This document shows, piece by piece, positions 1-9,241 of a DNA stretch of 64,000 bases. Under the pieces are notes generated by a model. It ran no database searches. It saw nothing but the letters and a program-made list of their open reading frames with translations, and was not told where the DNA came from. Position numbers and translations under genes: made by a program. The stretch is from JBPEWY01 sp965224095. Lineage in GTDB: Bacteria > Bacteroidota > Bacteroidia > Flavobacteriales > Flavobacteriaceae. The DNA is taken from NCBI GenBank assembly GCA_965224095.1, contig OZ245039.1, positions 2,728,001-2,792,000 on the forward strand, given 5' to 3'. How positions within the stretch are numbered: position 1 is the stretch's first letter; each line of letters opens with the position of its first letter.

Positions 1-2545
1 TTTTACAGTTAATAGCTAGCGTAGTAAAGCTAAAGGCTTCGGTAAAACTTCCCTCACCGCATTGATTTCGGGGCTTTACCCTCCAGAAATAGGTGGTTTC
101 GGGCTCCAGGGAATCCGGTTTATAACTGTTGGTAGCAACGGTTGCCGAAGACACAATGGTTGAAAAGTTTTCATCGGTGGCCAATTCCACATCGAATTGC
201 TGAGCATTTGCATGTGCTTCCCATCGCATGATTTCATTAAAAAAAACACCTTCGGCTTCATCTGCCGGTTGCAGTAATTGCGGGATCACAAAAGTGTCGT
301 TTAAGATTCCCAGATTGATGTCGATTGATTTTGTTATGCTGCTCGATGTGCCAACAATACGGATAGGATAAATACCGGTTGCCACATCGCCGGTACCTGT
401 TATTAAAAGTTGTACATTGGTGTCGTTGGCCGAAGCCGTTTCCGGGATAAAACTTACCAAAAGTCCATCCGGAAGATTCTCGGCCGTAAAACTCGTAGTT
501 TCATTAAAACCGTTATAGGTGCGATATGTGAAATTATTACTGGTATCTTCAGGCTGACATACATTAAGGTGAAGGGCTGAGAAATCCATAATAAAATCCG
601 TTTCGATAATAGTGAAATCTGAAGTATTCATCGAAAAGAAGATATTATTGGAGGCTTTGATCATGATTCTTGCTGTAGTGGTGGCAATTCCTCCGGGAAC
701 AATGAGATCGTGCAAACCATCGTTAGCTACATTACTTTCAAGCAGTATGGGAAATGTTATTCCGCCATCGGTAGACAAAAAGATATCTACTTCCGAAGCA
801 TTTATAGGCGCTAAATGGGTGTTGGCTACATTCCAGGTCAGCGTTAAAATCTCTCCACCATTATAAGAAGCCGGTGAATTTTGTGAGGTAATAGTAAAAG
901 GGCCGGCATCGGCATTAACAGTTACTTCCATGGTGTCGGAAGAGTTTTGCCCTCCTCCTGAAACATTATCTCTCACCGTTACTGCAAAATTCATAGACCT
1001 GCTTACCGATGGAAGTACTTCCCATGTATTCTGTAAATCACCTGAGATAATATCGGGGAGCGTTGGAAAATAACGAATGGGTGATGTGTCGGGTAAGTAC
1101 GATCGGAATACGGGGCCCGATTTACCGGATGATTTTGGGGGTTCATCTCCCGAGAATCCCGGATCAATTTGCTCCCAGGTATAGGTTAAAAGATCACCAT
1201 CCGGATCGCTGCCCTGAGCGGTGAGCATAAAGGGAGTGGATATGGGAATTATGTAGTTAGATCCGGCATTAACCACCGGAGGATTATTTGTCAGAGGAAT
1301 AAGCTCCGCACAGGAACCTCCCGTACCCGTTTGGATATTTTGAGTGATATTCTGAATATTAGCATAATCGAAATAATCATCCGAACTTCCCTGAACATCC
1401 GGAGCACAAATACCTGCATACCCCATAATAGTACTTCCGCTTCCTGTTTCAATATTGGTACCTCCTGCCGTGTCTATATTACAAGAATTGGTTTGTGTAT
1501 GCCTGCCTCCAAACTGATGTCCGATTTCGTGAGCTACCAGGTCAATATCAAAAACATCACCCTCGGGAGTATTGGCTACGGAGTAGGCACTTCCCTTAGA
1601 TCCGTCTATACATACACAGCCAATGCAATTCGCATTACCATCGTTGCCGCCCTGTCCGAAAAGATGGCCTAAATCGTAATTGGCCGCACCGATTACGTCG
1701 TTGAAATTTGTTTGGATTTCTTCGGCAACGGTTCCATTGAACGGATCTGTTTGCGGATCGGTATAGATAAGCTGATCGTTGTTCGGAATCAATTCAAGTG
1801 TTATTCCCAGATCGCGTTCGTAAATGGCATTGATTCTGGTGAGGGTTGCATTGATAGCCGCCAACGCCTCCGGGACGGTTCCTCCGTGATACTGTGTGTA
1901 TTCTCCGGAAGCAGCAATGGCAATGCGATATTTTCGGAGCGTTTTATCGTTATTATCCCTTTTATTGCTAATGGAAGCAGTGTGCTCTTCTTGCTTTCCG
2001 GAGCGTGTACTGCATTCCATCAAACTTTTAAGAGCAGATTCCCTGGCGCTTTTGCGATAAATGATATATACATTGCCTGAAGCCTGAGCCTGATCTATAT
2101 ATACGGTTTCTCGTCCGTCTGAAAACATCATCATTCCCCGGATACCATTTTTTGAGCTGCTAAACCTGACAACGGTAGATTTCCCATCGTTACTAATCCC
2201 TTTAAACGATTGTATCTCCGGGAATTTCTCCGATAGTGTTTTATGAAGCACAGGAGTTTCTTCTACGTTAAAGGTAATTATATTTCCCGATCCGTCCGGG
2301 AAGCTCACGAGTGCCTGACTTTTTCCCGAGTAAAGACCACGGGTCGGGGCTTTTGAACAGGCATTTTTAAATAAATCAGGTTCTAATTCATAGAACATAG
2401 ACGTATTGGAACTTAAAGTATTTATAAACTCCTTTGATGAGGTTTGTACGGCATCGCTTTTCACCCATAATCCCGATTGCCCCATAACCGAAAAGGAGAA
2501 AAAAAACATGGTAATTGTAAAAACATGCCGTAAGTTTGTTTTCAT
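1..2545 (-). CDS. Secreted reprolysin-like zinc metalloprotease, C-terminus cut by window edge
   Basis: An open frame of 848 codons runs leftward from ATG at 2545 and leaves the window without a stop. It begins with a signal peptide (basic start, hydrophobic core ending near VMGQ). The zinc site HEIGHQFGGRH lies at about residues 339-349 and a metzincin-style Met-turn (IMGYAG) follows about 34 residues later, so it is a gluzincin-like HExxHxxGxxH endopeptidase of the reprolysin/M12B-like type. The last visible part (about 750-840) reads as a fibronectin type III-like domain, with WEAHANAQQFDVEL and TYFWRVKPRN patterns. Proteins of this kind in Flavobacteria are usually exported by the type IX system through a C-terminal signal, which would lie outside the window. 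It is divergent from ribF. Confidence 0.85.
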   Translation of the reverse strand, partial: MKTNLRHVFTITMFFFSFSVMGQSGLWVKSDAVQTSSKEFINTLSSNTSMFYELEPDLFKNACSKAPTRGLYSGKSQALVSFPDGSGNIITFNVEETPVLHKTLSEKFPEIQSFKGISNDGKSTVVRFSSSKNGIRGMMMFSDGRETVYIDQAQASGNVYIIYRKSARESALKSLMECSTRSGKQEEHTASISNKRDNNDKTLRKYRIAIAASGEYTQYHGGTVPEALAAINATLTRINAIYERDLGITLELIPNNDQLIYTDPQTDPFNGTVAEEIQTNFNDVIGAANYDLGHLFGQGGNDGNANCIGCVCIDGSKGSAYSVANTPEGDVFDIDLVAHEIGHQFGGRHTQTNSCNIDTAGGTNIETGSGSTIMGYAGICAPDVQGSSDDYFDYANIQNITQNIQTGTGGSCAELIPLTNNPPVVNAGSNYIIPISTPFMLTAQGSDPDGDLLTYTWEQIDPGFSGDEPPKSSGKSGPVFRSYLPDTSPIRYFPTLPDIISGDLQNTWEVLPSVSRSMNFAVTVRDNVSGGGQNSSDTMEVTVNADAGPFTITSQNSPASYNGGEILTLTWNVANTHLAPINASEVDIFLSTDGGITFPILLESNVANDGLHDLIVPGGIATTTARIMIKASNNIFFSMNTSDFTIIETDFIMDFSALHLNVCQPEDTSNNFTYRTYNGFNETTSFTAENLPDGLLVSFIPETASANDTNVQLLITGTGDVATGIYPIRIVGTSSSITKSIDINLGILNDTFVIPQLLQPADEAEGVFFNEIMRWEAHANAQQFDVELATDENFSTIVSSATVATNSYKPDSLEPETTYFWRVKPRNQCGEGSFTEAFSFTTLAINCK

Positions 2546-2571
2546 GAGCCGGAGAAATTTACCTTATTATA

Positions 2572-2579
2572 CAAACATA
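2572..2579 (-). promoter_or_regulatory. Candidate promoter -7 element of the metalloprotease gene
   Basis: TATGTTTG on the minus strand fits the Bacteroidota -7 consensus TAnnTTTG and lies 26 bases before the protease ATG. No good -33 TTG was found at the usual spacing. Confidence 0.4.
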
Positions 2580-2612
2580 AGTTTTTATGCTTAATATATC
2601 CCATAAATAAAG

Positions 2613-3551
2613 TTGATTACTCACGATAAAATACACAATTTCGATAAAAATATTCCTACGGTTATTACAATAGGTACGTTTGATGGGGTACATCTGGGAC
2701 ATCGAAAAATAATAGACAGACTGGTTGCTACAGCCCGGTCGAATGGGATGGAATCGGCTGTTTTGACTTTTTTCCCCCATCCGAGAATGGTACTTCAGCA
2801 GGACTCTCAGTTAAGATTGCTAAACACCATTGAAGAGCGAAAACGCATTTTGGACGAAACCGGTTTAGATCATTTAATCATCCATCCCTTTACGCGGGAT
2901 TTCTCCAGATTAACAGCAGTAGAATTTATCAGAGATGTATTGGTAAATCATCTGAATACCCGTAAGATTATTATTGGTTACGACCATCGATTCGGAAGGA
3001 ACAGAACGGCAAACATAAAAGATCTGGTTGAATACGGAGCGGTTTATAATTTTACAGTAGAAGAAATTTCGGCTCAGGAAATTAATGATGTTTCCATTAG
3101 CTCAACCAAAATTAGAACTGCTCTTGAAAATGGAGATGTTACTACGGCAAATCTTTATCTGGGATATGAGTATATGCTTAACGGAATAGTTGTAAAAGGA
3201 AGAGGGTTGGGAAGGCAGCTGGAATTCCCGACAGCAAACCTGACCATCGAAGAATCGTATAAGCTTATCCCTAAAACCGGTTCGTATGTTATTCGAAGTG
3301 TCATTGCGGATAAACCGGTGTTTGGCATGATGAATATCGGGTATAACCCTACCGTTGACGGTTCGAAAAAAACCATTGAAATTCACTTTTTTGATTTTGA
3401 GAACGACCTTTACGGACAAAAGCTTACGGTTCAGCTGTTATCCCGCCTCAGGGACGAACAAAAATTTGAATCTTTAGAGGCGCTAAAGCAACAGTTATTT
3501 GCCGATAAGGACCAGGCCATGAGAATTGTTCAAAATGAATACGCTGAATAA
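2613..3551 (+). CDS. ribF: Bifunctional riboflavin kinase / FAD synthetase
   Basis: It converts riboflavin to FMN and FMN to FAD in the cytoplasm. The N-terminal nucleotidylyltransferase half shows GTFDGVHLGH (about residues 22-31), and the C-terminal riboflavin kinase half shows GRGLGRQLEFPTAN (about 197-210). The length (312 aa) is normal for bacterial RibF. The start is a TTG at 2613; there is no ATG upstream in frame and a later start would cut into the first domain. It is divergent from the protease gene with 67 bases between them, and its 3' end overlaps the next gene by 17 bases, so the two are probably co-transcribed. Confidence 0.93.
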   Translation: MITHDKIHNFDKNIPTVITIGTFDGVHLGHRKIIDRLVATARSNGMESAVLTFFPHPRMVLQQDSQLRLLNTIEERKRILDETGLDHLIIHPFTRDFSRLTAVEFIRDVLVNHLNTRKIIIGYDHRFGRNRTANIKDLVEYGAVYNFTVEEISAQEINDVSISSTKIRTALENGDVTTANLYLGYEYMLNGIVVKGRGLGRQLEFPTANLTIEESYKLIPKTGSYVIRSVIADKPVFGMMNIGYNPTVDGSKKTIEIHFFDFENDLYGQKLTVQLLSRLRDEQKFESLEALKQQLFADKDQAMRIVQNEYAE

Positions 3552-4860
3552 GTTTTTTTTTCGACAAACAGATAATAGCGCTTTAATTGTTTTTAGAATA
3601 GCGTTTGGACTGTTATTGTTTTTAGAGACCGTAGGAGCCATTTTTACCGGCTGGATAAAGCGTACACTTGTAGCGCCCGATTTTACTTTTTCATTTATTG
3701 GTTTGGAGTGGTTGCAGCCACTTCCGGGAAACGGAATGTACTATTGCTATGCGGCTATGGGGGTTCTCGGGTTATTGGTAATGATCGGATATAAATACCG
3801 ATGGAGCCTGGGCTTGTTTACGATTCTGTGGACGGCTACTTATCTGATGCAAAAGGCATCGTATAACAATCATTATTATTTACTGATTCTTATCTGTGGA
3901 ATTATGATGGTTCTTCCAGCAAACCGGTATTTATCGGTAGATGTTAAATTAAACCCATCCTTAAAGAGCATTAAAATGCCGCAATGGTGCAGATGGGTTA
4001 TTATACTCCAATTGTTTATTGTATATACCTATGCGGCCATCGCCAAATTATACCCTGACTGGTTAGATTTTACGGTTATTAAGCGCTTAATGATGGCCAA
4101 GGCACACTATCCGTACATAGGCAATATTTTGCAAAAACCCGAATTGCATATGCTGCTTACTTATGGAGGTATTCTTTTTGATGGCCTCGTTGTTCCGGCT
4201 TTATTGTGGAAACCAACGCGTAAAATAGCTTTTTTTGCCTCCCTCTTTTTCCATATTTTTAATTCGATAGTGTTTCAGGTAGGTATATTTCCATTTCTCT
4301 CACTGGCTTTTATTTTGTTTTTCTTTTCACCTGAAACCGTGTGGAAAATTTTTCTTAAAAGAAAAAAACCTTTTTATCATAAGGAGGAGGTATTGACTCC
4401 CGGGAATAGAAAATGGCTCATATCAATCTTCACCGTGTATTTTATAATACAGATACTACTTCCTCTAAGACATTGGGTTATTAAAGATGATGTTTTGTGG
4501 ACAGAAGAAGGTCATAGAATGAGCTGGCGTATGATGCTACGCTCAAAAGCAGGATATCTGACATTTAAGATAGTCGACAAAGAAACCGGAAAGGAGTGGA
4601 AGGTAGATCCCAAGGCATACCTTTCGCCCAAACAGGCGGGAATGATAGCCGTTAAGCCTGATGTTATCTGGCAGTTTGCACAAAGGCTGAAAAGAGATTA
4701 TAAGGAAAAAGGAAAAGATGTTTCGGTATTTGCCATAGGTAAAATAAGCGTTAACGGAAAGCCCTATCAAACACTCATAGATCCGAAAGCAGACCTCGCT
4801 GCCGAAAAGTGGAATCGTTTTTCACACCACAAATGGATATTACCTTCTGAAAAACCGTAG
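3535..4860 (+). CDS. HTTM-domain integral membrane protein (vitamin K carboxylase-like)
   Basis: A 441-aa polytopic membrane protein of the HTTM (horizontally transferred transmembrane) family, related to vitamin K-dependent gamma-carboxylase. Several hydrophobic segments are visible (about 16-36, 66-90, 110-130, 150-170, 200-220, 230-265, 300-320), followed by a soluble C-terminal part of about 120 residues. FRIAFGLLLFLE near the start and SYNNHYYLLIL near residue 115 are typical of the family. The ATG at 3535 is preferred over an upstream TTG at 3526 because it starts directly with the family N-terminus. The bacterial function is not established. It is translationally coupled to ribF. Confidence 0.85.
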   Translation: MNTLNKFFFRQTDNSALIVFRIAFGLLLFLETVGAIFTGWIKRTLVAPDFTFSFIGLEWLQPLPGNGMYYCYAAMGVLGLLVMIGYKYRWSLGLFTILWTATYLMQKASYNNHYYLLILICGIMMVLPANRYLSVDVKLNPSLKSIKMPQWCRWVIILQLFIVYTYAAIAKLYPDWLDFTVIKRLMMAKAHYPYIGNILQKPELHMLLTYGGILFDGLVVPALLWKPTRKIAFFASLFFHIFNSIVFQVGIFPFLSLAFILFFFSPETVWKIFLKRKKPFYHKEEVLTPGNRKWLISIFTVYFIIQILLPLRHWVIKDDVLWTEEGHRMSWRMMLRSKAGYLTFKIVDKETGKEWKVDPKAYLSPKQAGMIAVKPDVIWQFAQRLKRDYKEKGKDVSVFAIGKISVNGKPYQTLIDPKADLAAEKWNRFSHHKWILPSEKP

Positions 4861-4889
4861 TTTTTCATCTGTGTTCGCAGGATTTCCCA

Positions 4890-4897
4890 TAAATTTG
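4890..4897 (+). promoter_or_regulatory. Candidate -7 element before serS
   Basis: TAAATTTG matches TAnnTTTG and lies 29 bases before the serS ATG, in the gap after the HTTM gene. Confidence 0.45.
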
Positions 4898-4926
4898 TGT
4901 CCCTTTAAAAGATTAAAAAGATAATT

Positions 4927-6198
4927 ATGTTACAGGTACAGCGTATCAGAGAGGAAAAAGATCGCATTGTTAATGCCATGGACAAACGAAACATCGATGC
5001 CGGTCCGTTAATTGAAAAAATTTTACAATTCGACGAGAGCAGACGTTCGCTTCAGGCCGAATTAGATAATACGCTGTCTGAATCAAATAAACTTTCAAAA
5101 GAAATAGGAGTTCTTTTTAAAAAAGGAGAACCTCAAAAAGCTACTTTACTCAAGGAAAAAACAAGTAATTTAAAAGAGGCTTCAAAAAAACTATCCGAAC
5201 AACTCAATGAAAAGTCGGATGCTTTAAAAGAATTGCTATACCAATTACCAAATATCCCGCACGAATCTGTGCCGGCAGGGAATTCTGATACCGATAACGA
5301 AGAGATTTATACGGAAGGGGAGATTCCTAAGCTCAGCGATAAGGCCCTTCCCCATTGGGAGCTGGCTAAAAAATTTGACCTCATCGATTTTGAACTTGGC
5401 GTAAAAATCACCGGAGCGGGTTTTCCCGTATATAAAGGAAAAGGGGCAAGGTTGCAACGTGCATTAATATCGTATTTTTTAGATAAAAATACCGAAGCGG
5501 GCTATACGGAGTATCAGCCTCCGCATGTAGTGAATGAAGCCTCCGGATACGGTACGGGGCAATTACCGGATAAAGAAGGGCAAATGTATTATATCCAGGC
5601 AGATGATCTCTATTTGATCCCTACGGCAGAGGTGCCGGTGACTAATTTTTTCAGAGATTCGTTGCTTAAAGCATCCGATTTTCCGATTTGCTGCACCGCC
5701 TATACTCCTTGCTTCAGAAGGGAAGCCGGAAGCTATGGAGCCCATGTACGGGGCCTTAACCGTTTACACCAGTTTGATAAAGTAGAAATTGTAAGAATAG
5801 AACATCCTGATAAATCTTATGAAGCACTGGAGGGAATGGTAGCACATATAAAGGGGATTTTAAGAGAACTCAAACTACCGTATCGCATCCTTAGACTATG
5901 TGGAGGTGATCTGGGTTTTGCCTCGGCCCTTACGTATGACTTTGAAGTTTTTTCAACCGCACAGGATCGCTGGCTCGAAATAAGCTCAGTGTCGAATTTC
6001 GAAACCTTTCAGGCCAATCGTTTGAAGTTAAGATATAAAGACGAGTCCGGAAAAAATATGCTGGCACATACTTTAAATGGCAGTTCACTGGCATTACCCA
6101 GAGTGTTAGCCGGAATTCTGGAGAACTACCAAACGGAAGATGGAATTAAGATTCCCGAAGTGCTTGTGCCTTATACAGGTTTCGATAAAATCAATTGA
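4927..6198 (+). CDS. serS: Seryl-tRNA synthetase
   Basis: A class II aminoacyl-tRNA synthetase that charges tRNA-Ser. The first 110 or so residues form the expected antiparallel coiled-coil tRNA-binding arm (charged, Leu/Lys/Glu-rich). Motif 2 is visible as FRREAGSYG followed by RGLNRLHQFDKVE, and motif 3 as GSSLALPRVLAGILENYQ near the C-terminus. The length of 423 aa is usual for the family. It has its own promoter-like element and is followed by a strong terminator hairpin, so it is probably monocistronic. Confidence 0.97.
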   Translation: MLQVQRIREEKDRIVNAMDKRNIDAGPLIEKILQFDESRRSLQAELDNTLSESNKLSKEIGVLFKKGEPQKATLLKEKTSNLKEASKKLSEQLNEKSDALKELLYQLPNIPHESVPAGNSDTDNEEIYTEGEIPKLSDKALPHWELAKKFDLIDFELGVKITGAGFPVYKGKGARLQRALISYFLDKNTEAGYTEYQPPHVVNEASGYGTGQLPDKEGQMYYIQADDLYLIPTAEVPVTNFFRDSLLKASDFPICCTAYTPCFRREAGSYGAHVRGLNRLHQFDKVEIVRIEHPDKSYEALEGMVAHIKGILRELKLPYRILRLCGGDLGFASALTYDFEVFSTAQDRWLEISSVSNFETFQANRLKLRYKDESGKNMLAHTLNGSSLALPRVLAGILENYQTEDGIKIPEVLVPYTGFDKIN

Positions 6199-6217
6199 GT
6201 TTTTGATAAAATAAATT

Positions 6218-6251
6218 AAAAGAAACCCTGGATTTATCCGGGGTTTCTTTT
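6218..6251 (+). terminator. Rho-independent terminator after serS
   Basis: The arms AAAAGAAACCC and GGGTTTCTTTT pair across a short loop with an additional TGG/CCG inner stem, ending in a T run. Confidence 0.8.
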
Positions 6252-6285
6252 AAAATCTTTAACGCTTTTTCTCATTCATAAAAGG

Positions 6286-6293
6286 TATATTTG
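6286..6293 (+). promoter_or_regulatory. Candidate -7 element before the TPR gene
   Basis: TATATTTG is a perfect TAnnTTTG match 16 bases before the ATG at 6310, which implies a very short leader. Confidence 0.45.
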
Positions 6294-6309
6294 ACAAAAT
6301 CAACGGGCA

Positions 6310-8094
6310 ATGAAACGTTTTTTTCTAATTGTAACTTTCCTGTTTTGTACCACACTTTGGTGTCAAAACGATCTCATTGCTAAGCGTTATTTTGATGATG
6401 GATTATTTGAGAAAGCACTTCCGTATTATGAAAAACTGGTTCAACAGCATCCGGGAAGGCCTGACTATGTGCTAAACCTGGTGCAGTGCTACCAACAACT
6501 TGAAAATTATAAAGCGGTTGAAGAGTTGTTACTCCCAGGCATTAATTCCGGATCTATATATCCTACTTTTATAGTGGAGCTGGGGTATAATTATGAACTT
6601 CAGAAAAAGGAATTAAAAGCTAAGACCTTGTATGAAAAGGCATTGGATAAAATTGATGAAAACCCTAATTATACTGATGCCATTGGGATTCAATTTCAAA
6701 AACACTCCTTATTAAATTACGCAATACGGGCTTATATAAAAGGAGGGGAAAACAATCCACTGGCAAATTACGATTTTCAATTGGCCCGGATTTACGGAGA
6801 AAAAGGGGAGATTGAAAATATGTACGACCACTATCTCAATCTGATTTATATAAACAAGGCTTCCCTGCCTAATGTATTGAGATATATAGGACAGTTTATC
6901 AGTGAAGACGGGAACGATGAAAACAATAGGTTATTAAGGAAATTGCTATTGCAAAGAGCTCAAAAAAACCCGGATGTACTGTGGAATGAATTGTTGAGCT
7001 GGCTTTTTATACAACAAAAGCAATACGCAAGCGCTTTTGTTCAGGAAAAAGCTATTTACAACAGAGCAGAAGCTACTTCCCTGCAACGCCTGGAGGATCT
7101 CGGAGATGTGTCGCTGGAGGAAGGAGATTATGCAACGGCCAATCGGGTGTTTCTCTTTATTACCGAGAAATCATATGATGTTCAGCAGGTGCTAAAGGCC
7201 CATCTGAATTTAATTAGTATAAAACTTGTAAACCCGGGGAATAAAACGCTGGAAGAGGTTCATAAACAATATAAGGAATTACTGGAAACTTATGGGGTTT
7301 TACCCGAAACCGTAGCCTTGCAAAATGAGTATGCCAGGTTTATGGCATTTTATTTAAATCGTCATGAGGAGGCCATTGCTTTTTTAAAAATGGGAATGCA
7401 ATTACCTCTAAACAGATATGATAAATCTAAATTAAAAATGACCCTGGCTGATATTTTGGTTTACAGCAAACGTTTTAATGAAGCACTTATTTACTATTCG
7501 CAGGTACAAAAAGATTTAAAAAACGATGTTATTGGTCAGAATGCACGCTTTAAAGTAGCTAAAACAAGTTTCTATAAAGGCGATTTCAACTGGGCATCAA
7601 CACAGCTTAAAGTACTTAGGTCATCAACCTCCCAGCTTATTGCTAACGATGCCATGCAGCTGAGCCTGTTGATTTCCGATAATTCTTTGGAAGATTCTAC
7701 CCAGACTGCCTTAAAAAAATATGCGAAAGCCGATTTATTGGCATATCAGGGAAAGCAGAAAGAAGCGGTAAATTTACTTGAGGCTGTATTACGCGAACAC
7801 AAGGGAGAAAAAATCGAGGACGAAGCGCTGTTCATGCAGGCACAGTTGTTAGAAAAAGAAGGTAAATATGAAGAGGCTAAACAAAACTATTTAAAAATAG
7901 TGGAATTTTATCCGTATGATATTCTTGCCGACGATGCGCTGTTTGCCCTGGCAGAAGTTTATGTAAATCATTTGGCCGATCAGGAAAAAGCAAAGTATTT
8001 CTATGAAAAGATCATCTTGGAACATCCCGATAGTATTTATTTTGTCGAAGCTAGAAAAAAATACCGCCGGCTTAGAGGGGATGCTATTCACTGA
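6310..8094 (+). CDS. Exported tetratricopeptide-repeat protein
   Basis: 594 aa with an N-terminal signal peptide (MKRFFLIVTFLFCTTLWCQ). The rest is almost entirely helical repeats of TPR type: YFDDGLFEKALPYYEKL near residue 28, NEALIYYSQVQKDL near 391, KYEEAKQNYLKIVEFYP near 520, and a final pair that resembles the YbgF/BamD style of outer-membrane TPR proteins. It is probably periplasmic and acts as a scaffold. No enzyme domain is visible. It is separated from serS by a terminator and has its own promoter-like element. The exact partner cannot be deduced from the sequence. Confidence 0.85.
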   Translation: MKRFFLIVTFLFCTTLWCQNDLIAKRYFDDGLFEKALPYYEKLVQQHPGRPDYVLNLVQCYQQLENYKAVEELLLPGINSGSIYPTFIVELGYNYELQKKELKAKTLYEKALDKIDENPNYTDAIGIQFQKHSLLNYAIRAYIKGGENNPLANYDFQLARIYGEKGEIENMYDHYLNLIYINKASLPNVLRYIGQFISEDGNDENNRLLRKLLLQRAQKNPDVLWNELLSWLFIQQKQYASAFVQEKAIYNRAEATSLQRLEDLGDVSLEEGDYATANRVFLFITEKSYDVQQVLKAHLNLISIKLVNPGNKTLEEVHKQYKELLETYGVLPETVALQNEYARFMAFYLNRHEEAIAFLKMGMQLPLNRYDKSKLKMTLADILVYSKRFNEALIYYSQVQKDLKNDVIGQNARFKVAKTSFYKGDFNWASTQLKVLRSSTSQLIANDAMQLSLLISDNSLEDSTQTALKKYAKADLLAYQGKQKEAVNLLEAVLREHKGEKIEDEALFMQAQLLEKEGKYEEAKQNYLKIVEFYPYDILADDALFALAEVYVNHLADQEKAKYFYEKIILEHPDSIYFVEARKKYRRLRGDAIH

Positions 8095-8114
8095 TTTTCC
8101 GGAGGGTTTTTCCG

Positions 8115-8122
8115 TACCTTTG
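8115..8122 (+). promoter_or_regulatory. Candidate -7 element before DUF4286-rsmA-mgtE
   Basis: TACCTTTG is a perfect TAnnTTTG match 19 bases before the ATG at 8142. Confidence 0.45.
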
Positions 8123-8141
8123 TGGCTTAAAGTAAATTTCA

Positions 8142-8456
8142 ATGTATATATACAATGTAACTATTAACATTGACGAAAGCGTTCACGATGAATGGATGAC
8201 CTGGATGCAGGAAACGCATATACCGGATGTTTTGGCAACGGGAAAGTTTACAAAAGCAAAGATTTTGAAAGTTCTGGTGGAAGAAGAAATGGGAGGGATA
8301 ACGTATTCGGTGCAGTATACAGCTTCCAACAGAGAATCTCTTGATCGGTACTATAAGGAAGATGCAGAGCGATTAAGAGCCGAAGGCTTAAAATTGTTTG
8401 CCGATAAGTTTGTTGCTTTTAGAACGGAATTACAATGTATTAGCAACCACGAATGA
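8142..8456 (+). CDS. DUF4286 family protein
   Basis: A 104-aa protein of the DUF4286 family, which is small, found in Bacteroidota and functionally uncharacterised. It starts with a beta-strand (MYIYNVTINIDESV) and contains the family's WMTWMQETHIPDVLATGKF segment, giving a ferredoxin-like alternation of strands and helices. There is no signal peptide or membrane segment. Its stop overlaps the rsmA start by four bases (ATGA), so the two are translationally coupled. That coupling hints at a link to translation or ribosome assembly but does not prove it. Confidence 0.8.
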   Translation: MYIYNVTINIDESVHDEWMTWMQETHIPDVLATGKFTKAKILKVLVEEEMGGITYSVQYTASNRESLDRYYKEDAERLRAEGLKLFADKFVAFRTELQCISNHE

Positions 8457-9241
8457 ACAAGGTAAAAGCAAAAAAGCATTTAGGGCAACATTTTTTAAAA
8501 GATGAAAACATTGCCCAAAAAATTGCCGATACATTAACTTTTCAGGGATACAAAAATGTTTTGGAGATCGGCCCGGGTATGGGAATGCTTACCAAATACC
8601 TTTTAAACAAACCGTGTAATACCTATGTAATTGAAATAGACCGGGAATCGGTAGCATATCTGAATGAACAATATCCGGAGCTGTCTGCCCATATAATTTC
8701 CGGAGATTTTCTGAAAAGTGATATTACCAACGTTATGGGAGACGATCCTTTTGCAGTAATTGGCAATTTCCCTTATAACATTTCCTCTCAGATTGTGTTT
8801 AAAACGATTGAATTAAGAGACTATATTCCTGAATTTGCTGGAATGTTCCAGAAAGAAGTAGCAGCCAGGATCTGTGAAAAAGAAGGAAGCAAAACGTATG
8901 GAATTCTTTCCGTACTTGTTCAGGCGTTTTATGAAGCAGAATATCTGTTTACTGTTTCAGAACACGTATTTACTCCCCCTCCGAAGGTAAAATCAGGAGT
9001 ATTGCGGTTAACCCGAAAGAAGAACTATCAATTGCAGTGTAATGAAAAACTCTTTTTTCAAGTAGTGAAAATGGCGTTCAATCAGCGTAGAAAAACATTG
9101 AGAAATAGTTTAAAAAGCTTGCTGCTTTCCGATAATTTAAAAGAAGATGCTATCTTTGGGCAGCGCCCTGAGCAACTAAGCGTTCAGGATTTCATTCGGC
9201 TAACCCTTAAGATAGAAAATGACACCCTTTCAACTCAGTAG
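8453..9241 (+). CDS. rsmA: 16S rRNA (adenine1518/1519-N6)-dimethyltransferase
   Basis: It dimethylates two adjacent adenines in the 3' hairpin of 16S rRNA during small-subunit maturation, using S-adenosylmethionine. The SAM-binding motif I reads VLEIGPGMGMLT (about residues 35-46) and the catalytic motif IV is NFPYNISSQ, a conservative variant of NLPYNIS. The C-terminal helical domain has the FNQRRKTLRNSL signature. The length of 262 aa is typical. It overlaps the upstream gene by 4 bases and the downstream mgtE by 23 bases, forming a tight operon. Confidence 0.96.
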   Translation: MNKVKAKKHLGQHFLKDENIAQKIADTLTFQGYKNVLEIGPGMGMLTKYLLNKPCNTYVIEIDRESVAYLNEQYPELSAHIISGDFLKSDITNVMGDDPFAVIGNFPYNISSQIVFKTIELRDYIPEFAGMFQKEVAARICEKEGSKTYGILSVLVQAFYEAEYLFTVSEHVFTPPPKVKSGVLRLTRKKNYQLQCNEKLFFQVVKMAFNQRRKTLRNSLKSLLLSDNLKEDAIFGQRPEQLSVQDFIRLTLKIENDTLSTQ